From: UBA7359 sp038142205
Lineage (GTDB): Bacteria; Pseudomonadota; Gammaproteobacteria; Eutrophobiales; Eutrophobiaceae
Assembly: GCA_038142205.1 (NCBI GenBank)
Contig: JAYQJO010000001.1
Coordinates: 1,550,001 to 1,614,000 of the forward strand
Length of the DNA stretch: 64,000 nt
Direction of reading: 5' to 3'
In this document: positions 27,192 to 36,523 of the stretch, one piece after another
How positions within the stretch are numbered: the stretch's first letter is position 1
Layout of the letters: the number at the start of each line of letters is the position of its first letter
Translations under genes and position numbers: made by a program
Notes under the pieces: generated by a model
Told to the model about the DNA's origin: nothing
What the model saw: only the letters and a program-made list of their open reading frames with translations
Database searches by the model: none

Positions 27192-27800
27192 ATGGTGATC
27201 AGGCGATCAAAAAGGCAGTTTGAGCAAGATCCGTTTACAGATCTTTTATTTAATTCATTATTAGCATTTACTTTATTATTTTTAATCACGATTTTATTTT
27301 TAAACCCTCCTGCTAAAAAAGGTATTATTGATCCAAAGGCCGAATATATAATCACTGTTAAGTGGGATGACAACAGTCCAGATGATATAGACACTTGGGT
27401 ACAAGGACCACAAGAAGGTGTTGTCTGGTTTCGTAATCCGGAAGTAGGACTGATACACTTGGATCGCGATGATCGGGGGCTTTCTAAAGATACGATTGTA
27501 GTAGACGGCGTTGAAATAACAAACCCATTAAACCAGGAAGTTGTTACAATACGAGGTAATGTCCCGGGTGAATATATAGTTAATGTCCATTACTATAACA
27601 GCAAAACATTACGACAGGCGAACGTTGAAGTTCGAGCAGTTAAAGTCAACCCTCAACTGAGGGTGATCTATTATGGCAACTTGATACTGCATAACAAAGG
27701 TGAAGAAAAAACCGCTGTGCGTTTCACAGTTGATGCTGCCGGAAATGTCAGTAATGTAAATACATTAGATAAATCCATTGTTGAGGTTGATAAATTATGA
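27192..27800 (+). CDS. ExbD/TolR-like protein with a large periplasmic beta domain
   Basis: 202 residues. The start has the ExbD plan: basic cytoplasmic tail, then DPFTDLLFNSLLAFTLLFLI (about 13-32), whose PFTD places an Asp where ExbD carries its proton-binding Asp. Instead of the small ExbD domain there is a 160-residue beta-rich domain with DDIDTWVQGP, WFRNPEVGLIHLDRDDRGL and GEYIVNVHYYNS, resembling YfaP/DUF2135-type modules. It begins 3 bp after the channel gene and overlaps the next by 4 bp. Likely the rotor or periplasmic arm of a motor with unknown cargo. Confidence 0.7.
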   Translation: MVIRRSKRQFEQDPFTDLLFNSLLAFTLLFLITILFLNPPAKKGIIDPKAEYIITVKWDDNSPDDIDTWVQGPQEGVVWFRNPEVGLIHLDRDDRGLSKDTIVVDGVEITNPLNQEVVTIRGNVPGEYIVNVHYYNSKTLRQANVEVRAVKVNPQLRVIYYGNLILHNKGEEKTAVRFTVDAAGNVSNVNTLDKSIVEVDKL

Positions 27801-28318
27801 ATCAGGCCATTTTAGGGCTATCAATTACCTATGTTGCGTTAGCGGCACTGGTACTGGCGATCTTTTTACTAACTCGTTTACCCGCATGGATAAAATTACT
27901 TTGCGTCATCCTTGTAAGCGGATTTTATTATATGACTTACCATAGTCTACAGGGATTGCTTGGCTGGCCAACTCAACAGGAGCTGCCGGATAATTTTCTA
28001 CTATTGTCATCATCTATCACCGAACCAGATGAAACAACAGGCGATCCAGGGCGTATCCATGTCTGGCTTAATGCTTTTACTGATGACAATCAACCTGCGC
28101 TTGAACCAAGAGCCTTTTATTTACCCTACGACCTTGAGTTACATTCTTCACTGGAAGCTGCATTAAAAAAACAACGCCGCGGCAATGTACAGCTTGGCCG
28201 CTCGAAGAAAGAGGCAGCAAACCATGATGATACTCCAACAGACTTAACTCGCTATGGTCAAAAGCGCACAGTAATTGAATTCTATGACCTTCCAACTCCT
28301 GAACTGCCTGAAAAATAA
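27797..28318 (+). CDS. Inner-membrane protein of the motor operon, unknown function
   Basis: 173 residues. Two hydrophobic helices in the first 60 residues (SITYVALAALVLAIFLL and LLCVILVSGFYYMTYHSL) are followed by a soluble, charged domain of about 110 residues that ends in Pro/Glu-rich sequence. No family is recognised. Its start overlaps the previous gene by 4 nt, so it is translated with it and probably belongs to the same complex. Confidence 0.75.
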   Translation: MNQAILGLSITYVALAALVLAIFLLTRLPAWIKLLCVILVSGFYYMTYHSLQGLLGWPTQQELPDNFLLLSSSITEPDETTGDPGRIHVWLNAFTDDNQPALEPRAFYLPYDLELHSSLEAALKKQRRGNVQLGRSKKEAANHDDTPTDLTRYGQKRTVIEFYDLPTPELPEK

Positions 28319-28324
28319 AGTTCC

Positions 28325-29065
28325 ATGATTAATATCATCAAGAATTCCTGTATTCGACTAACAGTCTTCTGCCTAGCTCTTTTTATATCGGGTTGTTCAA
28401 AAACACCTGATGGAACTGAATACTTCCCGCTACAAAAAGGATTGAGTTATACATACAAAGTTACGACTGAATACACTAACGAAAAATACGAAAGTCGGCT
28501 TACCATCGATAACCTTGGAGAAAAAAGTTTTGGCGATAAATCCTATTATGTACGTCGTACCAGTTCAGGTATTGACTATTATATAAACAATGATGACGAA
28601 GGAATCTATCGCGAAGCACTGCGGACCATGGTCGAGACCAAACCTCGCCCAGATCATCGCAAGAGATTTATCATTAAAAGACCATTTGAAGTGGGGACTG
28701 AGTGGAAAATAATAAGCAGACCAATCTTAATGATGCGCGTATATCCCTATCGTGAACGTGCCGGCGATAATGCCCAGGTGCCAATGATATACCGAATTGA
28801 AGAAACGAATGCGACGGTTACAGTACCAGCCGGTACTTTTGAAAACTGTATTAAAGTTTATGGTGAAGGCTCATTCAGTGCATATATGGACTCTGTAAAC
28901 GGACAAATGGATATACCTTTGTCCGTAGAAGAATGGTATGCAGAAGGTGTAGGTCTCGTTAAGCAAGTTCGTTACGAACTTGATGGTGATGTCATTAATG
29001 TCTTAAACAGACCCATCTTTCTTGGCGGGAAAACAACTTTGGTACTAGAAGAGTTTGATTATTAA
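28325..29065 (+). CDS. Lipoprotein of the motor operon
   Basis: 246 residues. A lipoprotein signal ends LFISGC (Cys about 24), then a beta-rich periplasmic domain beginning with FPLQKGLSYTYKVTTEY and containing GTFENCIKVYGEG and a late EEWYAEGVGLVKQ motif. This pattern is seen in uncharacterised outer-membrane-associated lipoproteins. It lies 6 bp after the preceding gene. It could be the outer-membrane partner of the ExbB/ExbD-like pair; this is inference from position. Confidence 0.75.
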   Translation: MINIIKNSCIRLTVFCLALFISGCSKTPDGTEYFPLQKGLSYTYKVTTEYTNEKYESRLTIDNLGEKSFGDKSYYVRRTSSGIDYYINNDDEGIYREALRTMVETKPRPDHRKRFIIKRPFEVGTEWKIISRPILMMRVYPYRERAGDNAQVPMIYRIEETNATVTVPAGTFENCIKVYGEGSFSAYMDSVNGQMDIPLSVEEWYAEGVGLVKQVRYELDGDVINVLNRPIFLGGKTTLVLEEFDY

Positions 29066-29265
29066 ATTCAGCTAATTATTTCTAAGATATCCACTATTAG
29101 AAATAAAGCTGTTGCGCCATAGCTTTTATAATGCTTATTTGAGTCAATCCAACTGATACTTGAATGCAGTTAATTTTTCTCGTTTAACCAAACTAAAAAA
29201 AACGTATCCAAGGCGGCAAAATCATTCAATGAGCTATTTGCCTCCTGTACCCCCTGTACTCTGAG

Positions 29266-30903
29266 CTATGTTTTAAAATGCCCAACTAGTTTATTCAGCA
29301 CATTAAACTCTGTTTCGATCTGTGAACCAATATGCTGCGTTTTAGCAGCACCTTCAGCCGTTTTTTTGCCGACGCTGTTAATATTAACGATATTTCTATC
29401 AACTTCTTCAGTGACACGCGATTGTTCTTCGGCTGATGAAGCTATTTGCATATTCATATCGGTGATCATAGAAACGCTGTTTTCAACTTTTCGCAAGGCC
29501 TCGCTCGTCACTTCTGCCTGCTCAACACTTTCTCTGGCTTTTTCGCAGCTATCTTCTATCTTGTCTGCAGCAGCTTTTGACAGCGTTTGTAACTCTTCAA
29601 CAGTACCCTGAATTTCTTCTATGGATTCATGCGTACGTGTCGCCAAGGTTCTGACTTCATCTGCAACTACCGCAAACCCCCTACCTTGGTCACCGGCACG
29701 AGCAGCTTCAATCGCCGCATTCAAAGCAAGTAAATTAGTCTGCGCAGCAATATTATTAATCACATCCAAAACTGAACCGATGTTTTCACTGTTTTCTTTA
29801 AGTTTTGTAATACTGAAGTTTGCTTGCTCAATTTCTTGTGCCAGAACATTGATTGTCTGCCGTGAATCATCTACGGATTTTTTTCCATTGGAGGTATCCT
29901 CATGTGTTCCCTTGACGGCCTCCATGGCGTTAGCTGCCAACTCCGCAACTTGTTTTGAAGCTGCTGACATTTCAGTTACAGCAGAAGCAACTAATTCAGT
30001 TTCACTGCTTTGCTGCTCAATATCAATGCTGGTTGCATTAGCTATCTGAGATAATTCAGCTGCCTCATCTACCAAATGAGCAGTCGTTTTTTTAGTATTA
30101 CTAATTGTGGCATGTATTTTTGACGTGAACTTATTAAATGCCCGCGCCCCATCCGTGATTTCGTCATTACCAACTTCATCCAACCGACTAACCAGGTCAC
30201 CTTCACCTTCTGCAATATCTTCCATTGCCAATGTAACTTTTTTCAATGCATTAACAATCGTACGACCAATAAAAAATAGTAGTACACTGGAGAGGGCAGA
30301 AATAATAAGCATCATAAGGATATTGATACTGACTGCACTATCAACAGATGTTTTTGCATTTAATGAAGTTACATTGGCAGCTTGCATCGCATCACTTTCC
30401 ATTTTGGCAATAAGCTCAACCAACGCGTTGAATTGTTTGCTCTCAGGCCCTGTTGCATTTATAAAAGCGCCTTCGCGGTAACCCTCGTAACTTTGCTGTT
30501 TGGTATATTTAATAAGCTTGCTGTAGCTTTGCCACATCTGTATGAGCATTTGATAATCTTTTGCATTACTTTCATTCATATATGTCTTTAGTTTTTCCAA
30601 AGCACTATCGATATTTTTAATTTTATTATCAAAACCTTCACCGACCTGATGCCGAATATTTTCGTCAGGTGCCATAACAATAGAAAGAGAGGTCTCTCTC
30701 AAACTATTGATCGGTAGAAGAACCTTACCCGCAAGGAAAGAAACCTTTTGTGCAGAATGATAAACACTATCAATGCTCTGCAGATTTTTATAATTGGAAA
30801 ACAAGTTATATGTACCAATAAACACGACAACTAAAACAATCATCACTGCCATGATATTTAGTTTGCTTTTAATCGTCAGGTTTTTAATAGTAATGTTTTT
30901 CAC
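29266..30903 (-). CDS. Methyl-accepting chemotaxis protein
   Basis: 545 residues. A membrane helix at about 13-33, a periplasmic four-helix-type sensor of about 160 residues, a second helix at about 195-217, HAMP, then the signalling domain with the highly conserved tip (NIAAQTNLLALNAAIEAARA, about 388-407, and GRGFAVVADEVR). It senses a ligand outside and controls CheA. The gene is 38 bp downstream of a solute-binding protein on the same strand, which suggests that the binding protein delivers the ligand. Confidence 0.93.
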   Translation of the reverse strand: MKNITIKNLTIKSKLNIMAVMIVLVVVFIGTYNLFSNYKNLQSIDSVYHSAQKVSFLAGKVLLPINSLRETSLSIVMAPDENIRHQVGEGFDNKIKNIDSALEKLKTYMNESNAKDYQMLIQMWQSYSKLIKYTKQQSYEGYREGAFINATGPESKQFNALVELIAKMESDAMQAANVTSLNAKTSVDSAVSINILMMLIISALSSVLLFFIGRTIVNALKKVTLAMEDIAEGEGDLVSRLDEVGNDEITDGARAFNKFTSKIHATISNTKKTTAHLVDEAAELSQIANATSIDIEQQSSETELVASAVTEMSAASKQVAELAANAMEAVKGTHEDTSNGKKSVDDSRQTINVLAQEIEQANFSITKLKENSENIGSVLDVINNIAAQTNLLALNAAIEAARAGDQGRGFAVVADEVRTLATRTHESIEEIQGTVEELQTLSKAAADKIEDSCEKARESVEQAEVTSEALRKVENSVSMITDMNMQIASSAEEQSRVTEEVDRNIVNINSVGKKTAEGAAKTQHIGSQIETEFNVLNKLVGHFKT

Positions 30904-30940
30904 AGTATCACCCTTACTTTTCAGTTAGCTAAATTTAATC

Positions 30941-32629
30941 TTAAAAGTTTTTCTCAATGACCTTGACAGGTTTTTTCAATTCTTCTGGATAAGGCCCATC
31001 TCTCAGTGACCAGTGGTCATTCGTTACCTCAATTTCCCAGAGCGGTATACTGGCAACTTTATAAGGTGTAAAAACAACTTCCTTATTCGTAGCCAATACT
31101 TTATTTGGACCGGGAACGAAAAGCATGTAACCATTATCGTAGACATGGCGCATGATCTTCTCACTTGTCTTAACAAACGCTTCGGTACCTACAGACAAGG
31201 TAAACAGTTTTTCTACATAACCGTCTAATGTGCTATCAGGAGAAATGGTACTCCAAAGGTTATAGGTTCTGTAAACCAGAAATACAGTCCAGGGATGATT
31301 GAAATACCAGTCATCCAGACCCCAGACGATCAAATCCCACTCTTTAGTATTATTACCCGCATTCGTTGTTAAGAGCTGGCCAAACACATCCGTTTCACTG
31401 CTGGTGTATTCAACATCCAATGTAACGCCGACTTTCTTTAATTGGAATTCAATCCCCTGAATCAGCCATTTAAACCTATCCTGTGCATAAAACTTCAGTG
31501 TTAATCCATCCAAGATGGATTTAAGTTCTTTTTGCACTTCAGGATCGTTCGGGTCTTCAAGTTCTGAATAAGGTCGCAAAGTTTTCACCACTTCACTGAC
31601 ACCCGGAAAATTTACCGCGGCTGTGGTCGGATGAGTACTACCTTCACCATCATAAACAAAATCAAGCAAGTTTTTCTGATGGATAGCACGATTTAAAGCA
31701 ACTCGAACTTTTTTATCTTGTAACTTCGGATTGCCATTGATTAAATTAAGCTGAATGGAAAAATTATTATTAGAAGGTGATTTAACAACTTTAGCATAAG
31801 GCGATACGATTGTTTCGACCTTGCTCGAAAATGGAATAGTAGCAATATCAAGTTTCCCTTCATTGTTTTTGACTGAGTGCATGGCATCAGCTGCGCTCAT
31901 CTTCGGATAGACTGTCACATTCTCAACTTTTGGATAACGTTTATCCCAATAATAAGGGTTGGCTTTTAACTTAACTTCCTCTGTACTTCTATCGCCTTCG
32001 ACATAGCCTTCAGTAAGAATATAAGGACCGAGTCCATAAGGCCCGGGGGCAGCAAGATTTGGGCAGGTAGCCTTACCATTCCAGCCATACTCATAGAGAT
32101 ACTCTGGCGTATAAAAATGTATCCACATGGTGTCATTAAAAAATTGTCCGTATTTTTCCTTTAAATAAAAACGCACAGTATGTTGATAAACATTCTCAAC
32201 ATAATCTAAAACATTATGGATATTTGTGAACAAGAAAGGCTTTGCTTTGAAATATTCCATGTTCATAACAACAGAGTCAGCATCAAATGCACTGCCGTCC
32301 TGAAACCGAACGCCTTCCCGCAACTTAAATTCATAGGTTGTCTCATCAAGCTGGCGATGGCTGACTGCAACATCATATTCCCAGCCTTTTTCATTATTTG
32401 CAGGACGTATTAGTCCAGAACTAATAGCATGAGAAGTGTAGATGTACGGAAGACTCGGAATAGAAACCTTGATGTGCGAGCCAGATGCAAGCTTCGTAGC
32501 CACTCGAGACTTAGCATCATCATCACGCAGAACCAGAGGCTCATGCAGTACAGTTTCATTACCGATTGCAGTACAAATACCAGGGAATAATATAGCGGCG
32601 ATGAATATTAATTTGCTAAAATATTTCAC
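30941..32629 (-). CDS. Peptide/nickel-type ABC solute-binding protein (SBP family 5)
   Basis: 562 residues. A Sec signal peptide (about 1-21, ending AIGNE) precedes a DppA/OppA-like fold. Landmarks are YEFKLREGVRFQDGSAFDADSV (about 93-114) and the VRVALNRAIHQKNLLDFVYDG segment (about 307-327). There are no permease or ATPase genes beside it. The only partner is the chemoreceptor downstream, so a sensory rather than transport role is plausible. Ligand unknown. Confidence 0.88.
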   Translation of the reverse strand: MKYFSKLIFIAAILFPGICTAIGNETVLHEPLVLRDDDAKSRVATKLASGSHIKVSIPSLPYIYTSHAISSGLIRPANNEKGWEYDVAVSHRQLDETTYEFKLREGVRFQDGSAFDADSVVMNMEYFKAKPFLFTNIHNVLDYVENVYQHTVRFYLKEKYGQFFNDTMWIHFYTPEYLYEYGWNGKATCPNLAAPGPYGLGPYILTEGYVEGDRSTEEVKLKANPYYWDKRYPKVENVTVYPKMSAADAMHSVKNNEGKLDIATIPFSSKVETIVSPYAKVVKSPSNNNFSIQLNLINGNPKLQDKKVRVALNRAIHQKNLLDFVYDGEGSTHPTTAAVNFPGVSEVVKTLRPYSELEDPNDPEVQKELKSILDGLTLKFYAQDRFKWLIQGIEFQLKKVGVTLDVEYTSSETDVFGQLLTTNAGNNTKEWDLIVWGLDDWYFNHPWTVFLVYRTYNLWSTISPDSTLDGYVEKLFTLSVGTEAFVKTSEKIMRHVYDNGYMLFVPGPNKVLATNKEVVFTPYKVASIPLWEIEVTNDHWSLRDGPYPEELKKPVKVIEKNF

Positions 32630-32950
32630 GATAAAGTTTCCTTATTTTTATACAAATAACCATAGCTTAAATACATTAATCACATATTTATTCCTTCACA
32701 GTCACTAAGTTATGCTGTAACGACTTGATTAAATACGGATAAATCACTTATCGACACAAAACCATAAACCTTTAAGAAAACTCTGCCGTTTGATAAACGC
32801 AGCGTAAAATTGCTTATGGAAGTAACCTGATATATGACGGTTTTTTATAAGATTAGGAGGTTTGCCTCATTAATAATGGCATTTGAAACTTCTTTAAAAC
32901 ATCGTTAGAAACTAGAGAAAAGGCTCTTACTAACTAAATTAAATATCTTT
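32630..32950. other. Gene-free tract upstream of the solute-binding protein
   Basis: AT-rich spacer between two minus-strand units. It must hold the promoter of the binding-protein/chemoreceptor pair. A short hairpin (CTGCCGTTT / AAACGCAG, near 32787-32806) is the only structure seen; no ORF is credible. Confidence 0.4.
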
Positions 32951-33817
32951 TTATTCTAGGCTGCGCTTTTTTCTCATCTGCCAACCAAAAATAGCACCTG
33001 TAATAAACATTATAATTGAGTAAGTAACAGCAGGAATCATCATCGTATTGTTACCAATCAACGTACCGGCAACAACAAGTGCCAAGGTACCATTTTGAAT
33101 GCCGACTTCAAAACCAACACAGATCGATTGCTCTTGATTAAGCTTACTCCAACTAGCGAGCTTATAACCTAATACTAAAACGACAATATTAAGTACCAAA
33201 GTCGCCGCGCCTGCTTGTGCAAAAAAGCTAAGCATATTTTCAGAATTTTTCATAATGATTAGTGCAATAATCAAAAGCAGAAAAAATATTGAAAACCATT
33301 TCAATATTCGTTCAATTTTCTTCGCCAGGACGGGCATACGAGATAAAGCAAACATTCCCAAGGCAACCGGGATCACGGTAATCACTAGGAGCTGAATTAT
33401 CGTTTTAATAATAGGCAGCTCAAATTCAGCATTGCTATCCATAAAATAAAGCATGCTCATTGAAGTAAGCAACGGAATAGTAAAAGGTGTAATCAAACTA
33501 GTCAGCACCGTTAAACTCACAGAAAGCGAAACATCGCCTTTATATAAGTAGGTAAACATATTTGATGTTGCACCGCCTGGTGCTAAAGCAATAATGATTA
33601 AACCAATAGCTAATTCAGCAGGTAGCCTGAAAATCAGAGCGAGTAAAAAAGCAATAATCGGCAGTAGAATTAATTGACCAATTAAGCCAACAACTACTGC
33701 CTTAGGATATTGAAATATATTTTTAAAATCAGATGTCTTTAGAGAAATCCCTATGCCAAACATAATAATAAAAAGTGATAAAGGAAGAATAATTTTCGTT
33801 AACACATCAGCTTGCAT
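32951..33817 (-). CDS. BASS-family sodium:organic-acid symporter
   Basis: 288 residues with about 9 membrane helices. The LAPGGATSNMFTYLYKGDVSLSVSLT segment (about 82-107) with its GG and polar turn, and the second-half FEVGIQNGTLALVVA motif (about 228-242), are the crossing-helix signatures of bile-acid:sodium symporters. Bacterial members move pyruvate, pantoate, bile-acid-like or other organic acids. Substrate not predictable. It stands alone on the minus strand. Confidence 0.88.
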   Translation of the reverse strand: MQADVLTKIILPLSLFIIMFGIGISLKTSDFKNIFQYPKAVVVGLIGQLILLPIIAFLLALIFRLPAELAIGLIIIALAPGGATSNMFTYLYKGDVSLSVSLTVLTSLITPFTIPLLTSMSMLYFMDSNAEFELPIIKTIIQLLVITVIPVALGMFALSRMPVLAKKIERILKWFSIFFLLLIIALIIMKNSENMLSFFAQAGAATLVLNIVVLVLGYKLASWSKLNQEQSICVGFEVGIQNGTLALVVAGTLIGNNTMMIPAVTYSIIMFITGAIFGWQMRKKRSLE

Positions 33818-33932
33818 ACTTTCTCCTATATACCTTTATATTTACCGTTAGATAATTTTGCTAAAGCTTGAGGTTTATTGTAAGACTTTATGTCCTCTGT
33901 GATTTCAATATATAAATACGCTTATAGCCGAC

Positions 33933-34871
33933 TTATATTATTTTTTCGAAATTCTGACGCATACGAATCCGCATTGCTTTATCAGGTAGCTGTCCATAGC
34001 CTGCGCCCATATTCTCCTGCATATGTACAACTTGCGATGTAGCAGGAATAGCACAAGTCACATCAGGGTGAGAAACAATAAACTTTAAAAAGAATTGCGC
34101 CCAATTTTGACAATCAATCTCGGCAGCGAAATCCGGTAAAGGTTGATTATTGACTAACTCAAGCAACCTGCCTCGTTGAAACGGACGGTTGATAATAACG
34201 GCAAGACCGCGTTCTTTTGCAATAGGTAACAAACGCTGTTCAACTTCACGATCAATCATGTTGTAAGTAAACTGAACAAAATCAAATTCTTCTTCTAATA
34301 ACGCCTTCTCCAGTTTTTTATGTCGCCGACCATGCGATGTCGTAATACCGATATAACGAATACGCCCTTGTTGTTTCCATTCTTTTAACGTCTCTAGGTG
34401 TGTGTGCCAATTCAACATATTATGGATCTGCATCAGATCAAATTCTGGCAGCCCCCAATAAGAAGAAGAACTATTCATTTGCGTGATACCCAAGGACTTT
34501 CCAACAATCCAAACCTTGGTGGCCGAAAATAAATTGTCTTGCTGTGGCAGTTTGTTCAAACAATAACCAATCACCTCTTCCGAAGAACCATACATAGGAG
34601 AAGAATCAATCATACCGCCACCATGCTTAAAAAACGTTTCTAATACCTTTATACAACGTGCACGATCAGTTTCATCATCATCAACATCAAAGGTAAGCCA
34701 GGAACCCATACCGATAACAGGAATGGGTTCACCAGAAACAGGAATCTTTTTCGTTAAAATTGAAGAAGCTGAAGGCGTTGCAGCAGATAAGGGAAAATGA
34801 AGAGAAAAGAACGGTGCCAAAGCCATACCGCTCACTGATTTAAGAAAAGAACGACGCGTCGTATTATTCAT
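33933..34871 (-). CDS. Tat-exported aldo/keto reductase
   Basis: 312 residues. A twin-arginine signal (TRRSFLKSVSGMALAPFF, about 5-22) precedes an aldo/keto reductase barrel: GMGSWLTFDVDDDE near the N-terminus, DSSPMYGSSEEVIG with the catalytic Asp/Tyr pair (about 89-102), SATKVW with Lys, and a DLMQIHN strand. Family members use NADPH; those with a Tat signal act in the periplasm by unknown means. No operon partner is visible. Confidence 0.88.
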   Translation of the reverse strand: MNNTTRRSFLKSVSGMALAPFFSLHFPLSAATPSASSILTKKIPVSGEPIPVIGMGSWLTFDVDDDETDRARCIKVLETFFKHGGGMIDSSPMYGSSEEVIGYCLNKLPQQDNLFSATKVWIVGKSLGITQMNSSSSYWGLPEFDLMQIHNMLNWHTHLETLKEWKQQGRIRYIGITTSHGRRHKKLEKALLEEEFDFVQFTYNMIDREVEQRLLPIAKERGLAVIINRPFQRGRLLELVNNQPLPDFAAEIDCQNWAQFFLKFIVSHPDVTCAIPATSQVVHMQENMGAGYGQLPDKAMRIRMRQNFEKII

Positions 34872-34974
34872 CTATTTATAATAGTACTTTTACCATCAAA
34901 TAACTTTGATCACTTTAAGTAATAGAATTTTGATACCTATGGTTCATGAGCTCGTATGCTTTTTTAAAAATAGA

Positions 34975-35184
34975 TTATATTAAATCACTTAACTTACATT
35001 TTAATCTTTTACAAATTGATTCAAGCATATCAATTGTTACATTTTGTTGCTCACTCTCAATTCTAGCTAATGTTGATTGACTAACCGCTAACCGACGAGC
35101 AAATGCTTCTTGGCTTTGTTTTCCTCTTTTTTGTTTCAAACTCACAGCAAGTTTAGTTCTAAAGCTCTGTTGATTTTTACCCAA
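34975..35184 (-). CDS. XRE-family DNA-binding protein
   Basis: 69 residues, a single helix-turn-helix (SQEAFARRLAVSQSTLARIESEQQNVTIDMLE, about 23-54). The size fits a small repressor or HipB-like antitoxin. It diverges from a small unknown gene 31 bp away. Ends in AT-rich sequence. Its targets are unknown. Confidence 0.8.
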   Translation of the reverse strand: MGKNQQSFRTKLAVSLKQKRGKQSQEAFARRLAVSQSTLARIESEQQNVTIDMLESICKRLKCKLSDLI

Positions 35185-35215
35185 GATCGCTTATAAATCA
35201 ATCTATTGCTCACAT

Positions 35216-35467
35216 ATGGATATTCTTACTTTAAAATACACAGATATTGAATGGACTCACTCAAAAAAACCATTATTAAATACCATAAAAATGGCCGTAT
35301 TACTTGGACATAACGAAACTGCACGTTATGTCTTTAATGATGCTATGCAATTAAGTAGAGAAGAAACGATTGAAGAATGTATTAATTTAGCCTTAAAGAA
35401 AGGTTCCATTTTCCTAGCAAGTGACCTTGAGATAATGAAATATGAAAAAATACTTAATAAGTATTAG
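35216..35467 (+). CDS. Small hypothetical protein divergent from the XRE gene
   Basis: 83 residues, soluble and probably helical, with no recognised domain. The C-terminal half (SREETIEECINLALKKGSIF) looks amphipathic. The 31-bp divergent spacer with the XRE gene suggests shared control, perhaps as a regulated partner. A toxin-antitoxin relation is possible but there is no direct support. Confidence 0.45.
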   Translation: MDILTLKYTDIEWTHSKKPLLNTIKMAVLLGHNETARYVFNDAMQLSREETIEECINLALKKGSIFLASDLEIMKYEKILNKY

Positions 35468-35918
35468 ATCTTTAATTCAAGATTTACGACTGCATGGATG
35501 CAGGAGGTAGAGTAACGCCATGAGCAGTTACCGAAGGCCTGACCCCACGCGCAATACCCTTTGCCGCAGTTTATCATTTCTGTTTCTTCCATTTAAAGCA
35601 TTCCATATAATGATAAAGACGAATATAAATCTATGGGACAGCAAAAGGGTTTACTAGTCTAAAAAAACTAATAATATGTCAGTATCTGGAAGGTTTTGAA
35701 TTATAATGGTTCTGACTCCTCTAATTTATTTTCACTTAAATACAATAAAAAGATAGCTTTCTGCTCTAATTGCTATATGGTGTGCACATTAGTAAATTTT
35801 TTGTAGAAGTTCCCGGTTGTTCCTCGCAGTGTAAAGCAGCAGTACTTCCAGTAAAAACTCCATAACAACAAACATGCTAATACATTGTTTTATTAATTAA
35901 TTTAAAGAGGTAACCGAA
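35468..35918. other. Gene-free tract upstream of the cold-shock gene with repeat-like remnants
   Basis: Contains a GTAACGCCATGAGCAG-like segment (about 35512-35527) resembling the repeats at 37.9-38.2 kb, and a copy of the tag TTCTGACTCCTCTAATT (about 35712-35728). The last 150 bp probably hold the cold-shock promoter and its long leader. No ORF is credible. Confidence 0.45.
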
Positions 35919-36122
35919 ATGGCTACAGGTACAGTAAAATGGTTTAACGATAGTAAAGGTTTTGGATTCATTACTCCTGCTGATGGCAGCGCTGATGTAT
36001 TTGTTCATCATAGTTCTATCAATGCAGAAGGATTTAAGTCACTTGCAGAAGGTCAAAGTGTTAGCTTTGATATCGAGCAAGGTCCTAAAGGACCAAGTGC
36101 AACCAACGTGGTAGCACAATAG
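35919..36122 (+). CDS. Cold-shock domain protein (CspA family)
   Basis: 67 residues, a complete cold-shock domain with both RNA-binding motifs: KGFGFI (about 14-19) and VFVHH (about 28-32). It binds single-stranded nucleic acid as an RNA chaperone. Ribosome-binding site AGAGG lies 9 bp upstream. A good terminator follows at 36153. Which csp paralogue it is cannot be told. Confidence 0.96.
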   Translation: MATGTVKWFNDSKGFGFITPADGSADVFVHHSSINAEGFKSLAEGQSVSFDIEQGPKGPSATNVVAQ

Positions 36123-36152
36123 ACCAAATTAGATAATCTAATTAATCTAAAA

Positions 36153-36177
36153 AGCCTCGCTTATGCGGGGCTTTTTT
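36153..36177 (+). terminator. Intrinsic terminator of the cold-shock gene
   Basis: Stem AGCCTCGC / GCGGGGCT (one G-U pair) with a TTAT loop, followed by six T's, 31 bp past the stop codon. Confidence 0.9.
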
Positions 36178-36272
36178 ATTCCCATCATAAAAGTACATAC
36201 ATTGTCAGTCGCTTGGAGTATGCTGATACAGCAGCATCCAGATGCATTCCTACTTCCCTCCGGAGAAACACC

Positions 36273-36401
36273 ATGTCAAAGGAACGAAACAACAGTAGAG
36301 AAGAAATGAAAAAGCCTGTTATGAACTTAAAAGAAAAACGCGCAGCGAAAAAATCCAAGAAAGAAAACAAAGTCATATTTCTGGATAAAAAAAAGACATA
36401 A
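36273..36401 (+). CDS. Small, very basic protein of unknown function
   Basis: 42 residues from ATG 36273, which has a CGGAG ribosome-binding site 8 bp upstream; the longer ORF from 36213 has none. The product is Lys/Arg-rich (NLKEKRAAKKSKKENK). Such tiny basic proteins occur next to cold-shock genes in other Gammaproteobacteria, as far as I recall. It may bind nucleic acid or ribosomes. Confidence 0.6.
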   Translation: MSKERNNSREEMKKPVMNLKEKRAAKKSKKENKVIFLDKKKT

Positions 36402-36523
36402 GTTAATTAAAGGGCTTTGACTACGTAAAATTATTCAAGATTGAAGATACGATGTCGCTATCTTACATTGAAGCCTAAGTTTCACTCTTGTGATATTTGA
36501 TAAACTGAAAGTAGAGATATGCC

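Noticed and set aside
26487..29065. Motor operon as a Zorya-type defence system
   Set aside because: There is no helicase or nuclease partner, and the second protein carries a YfaP-like rather than an OmpA-like domain.
34975..35467. XRE gene plus 83-residue ORF as a toxin-antitoxin system
   Set aside because: They are divergent rather than co-directional, and the small protein has no toxin feature.
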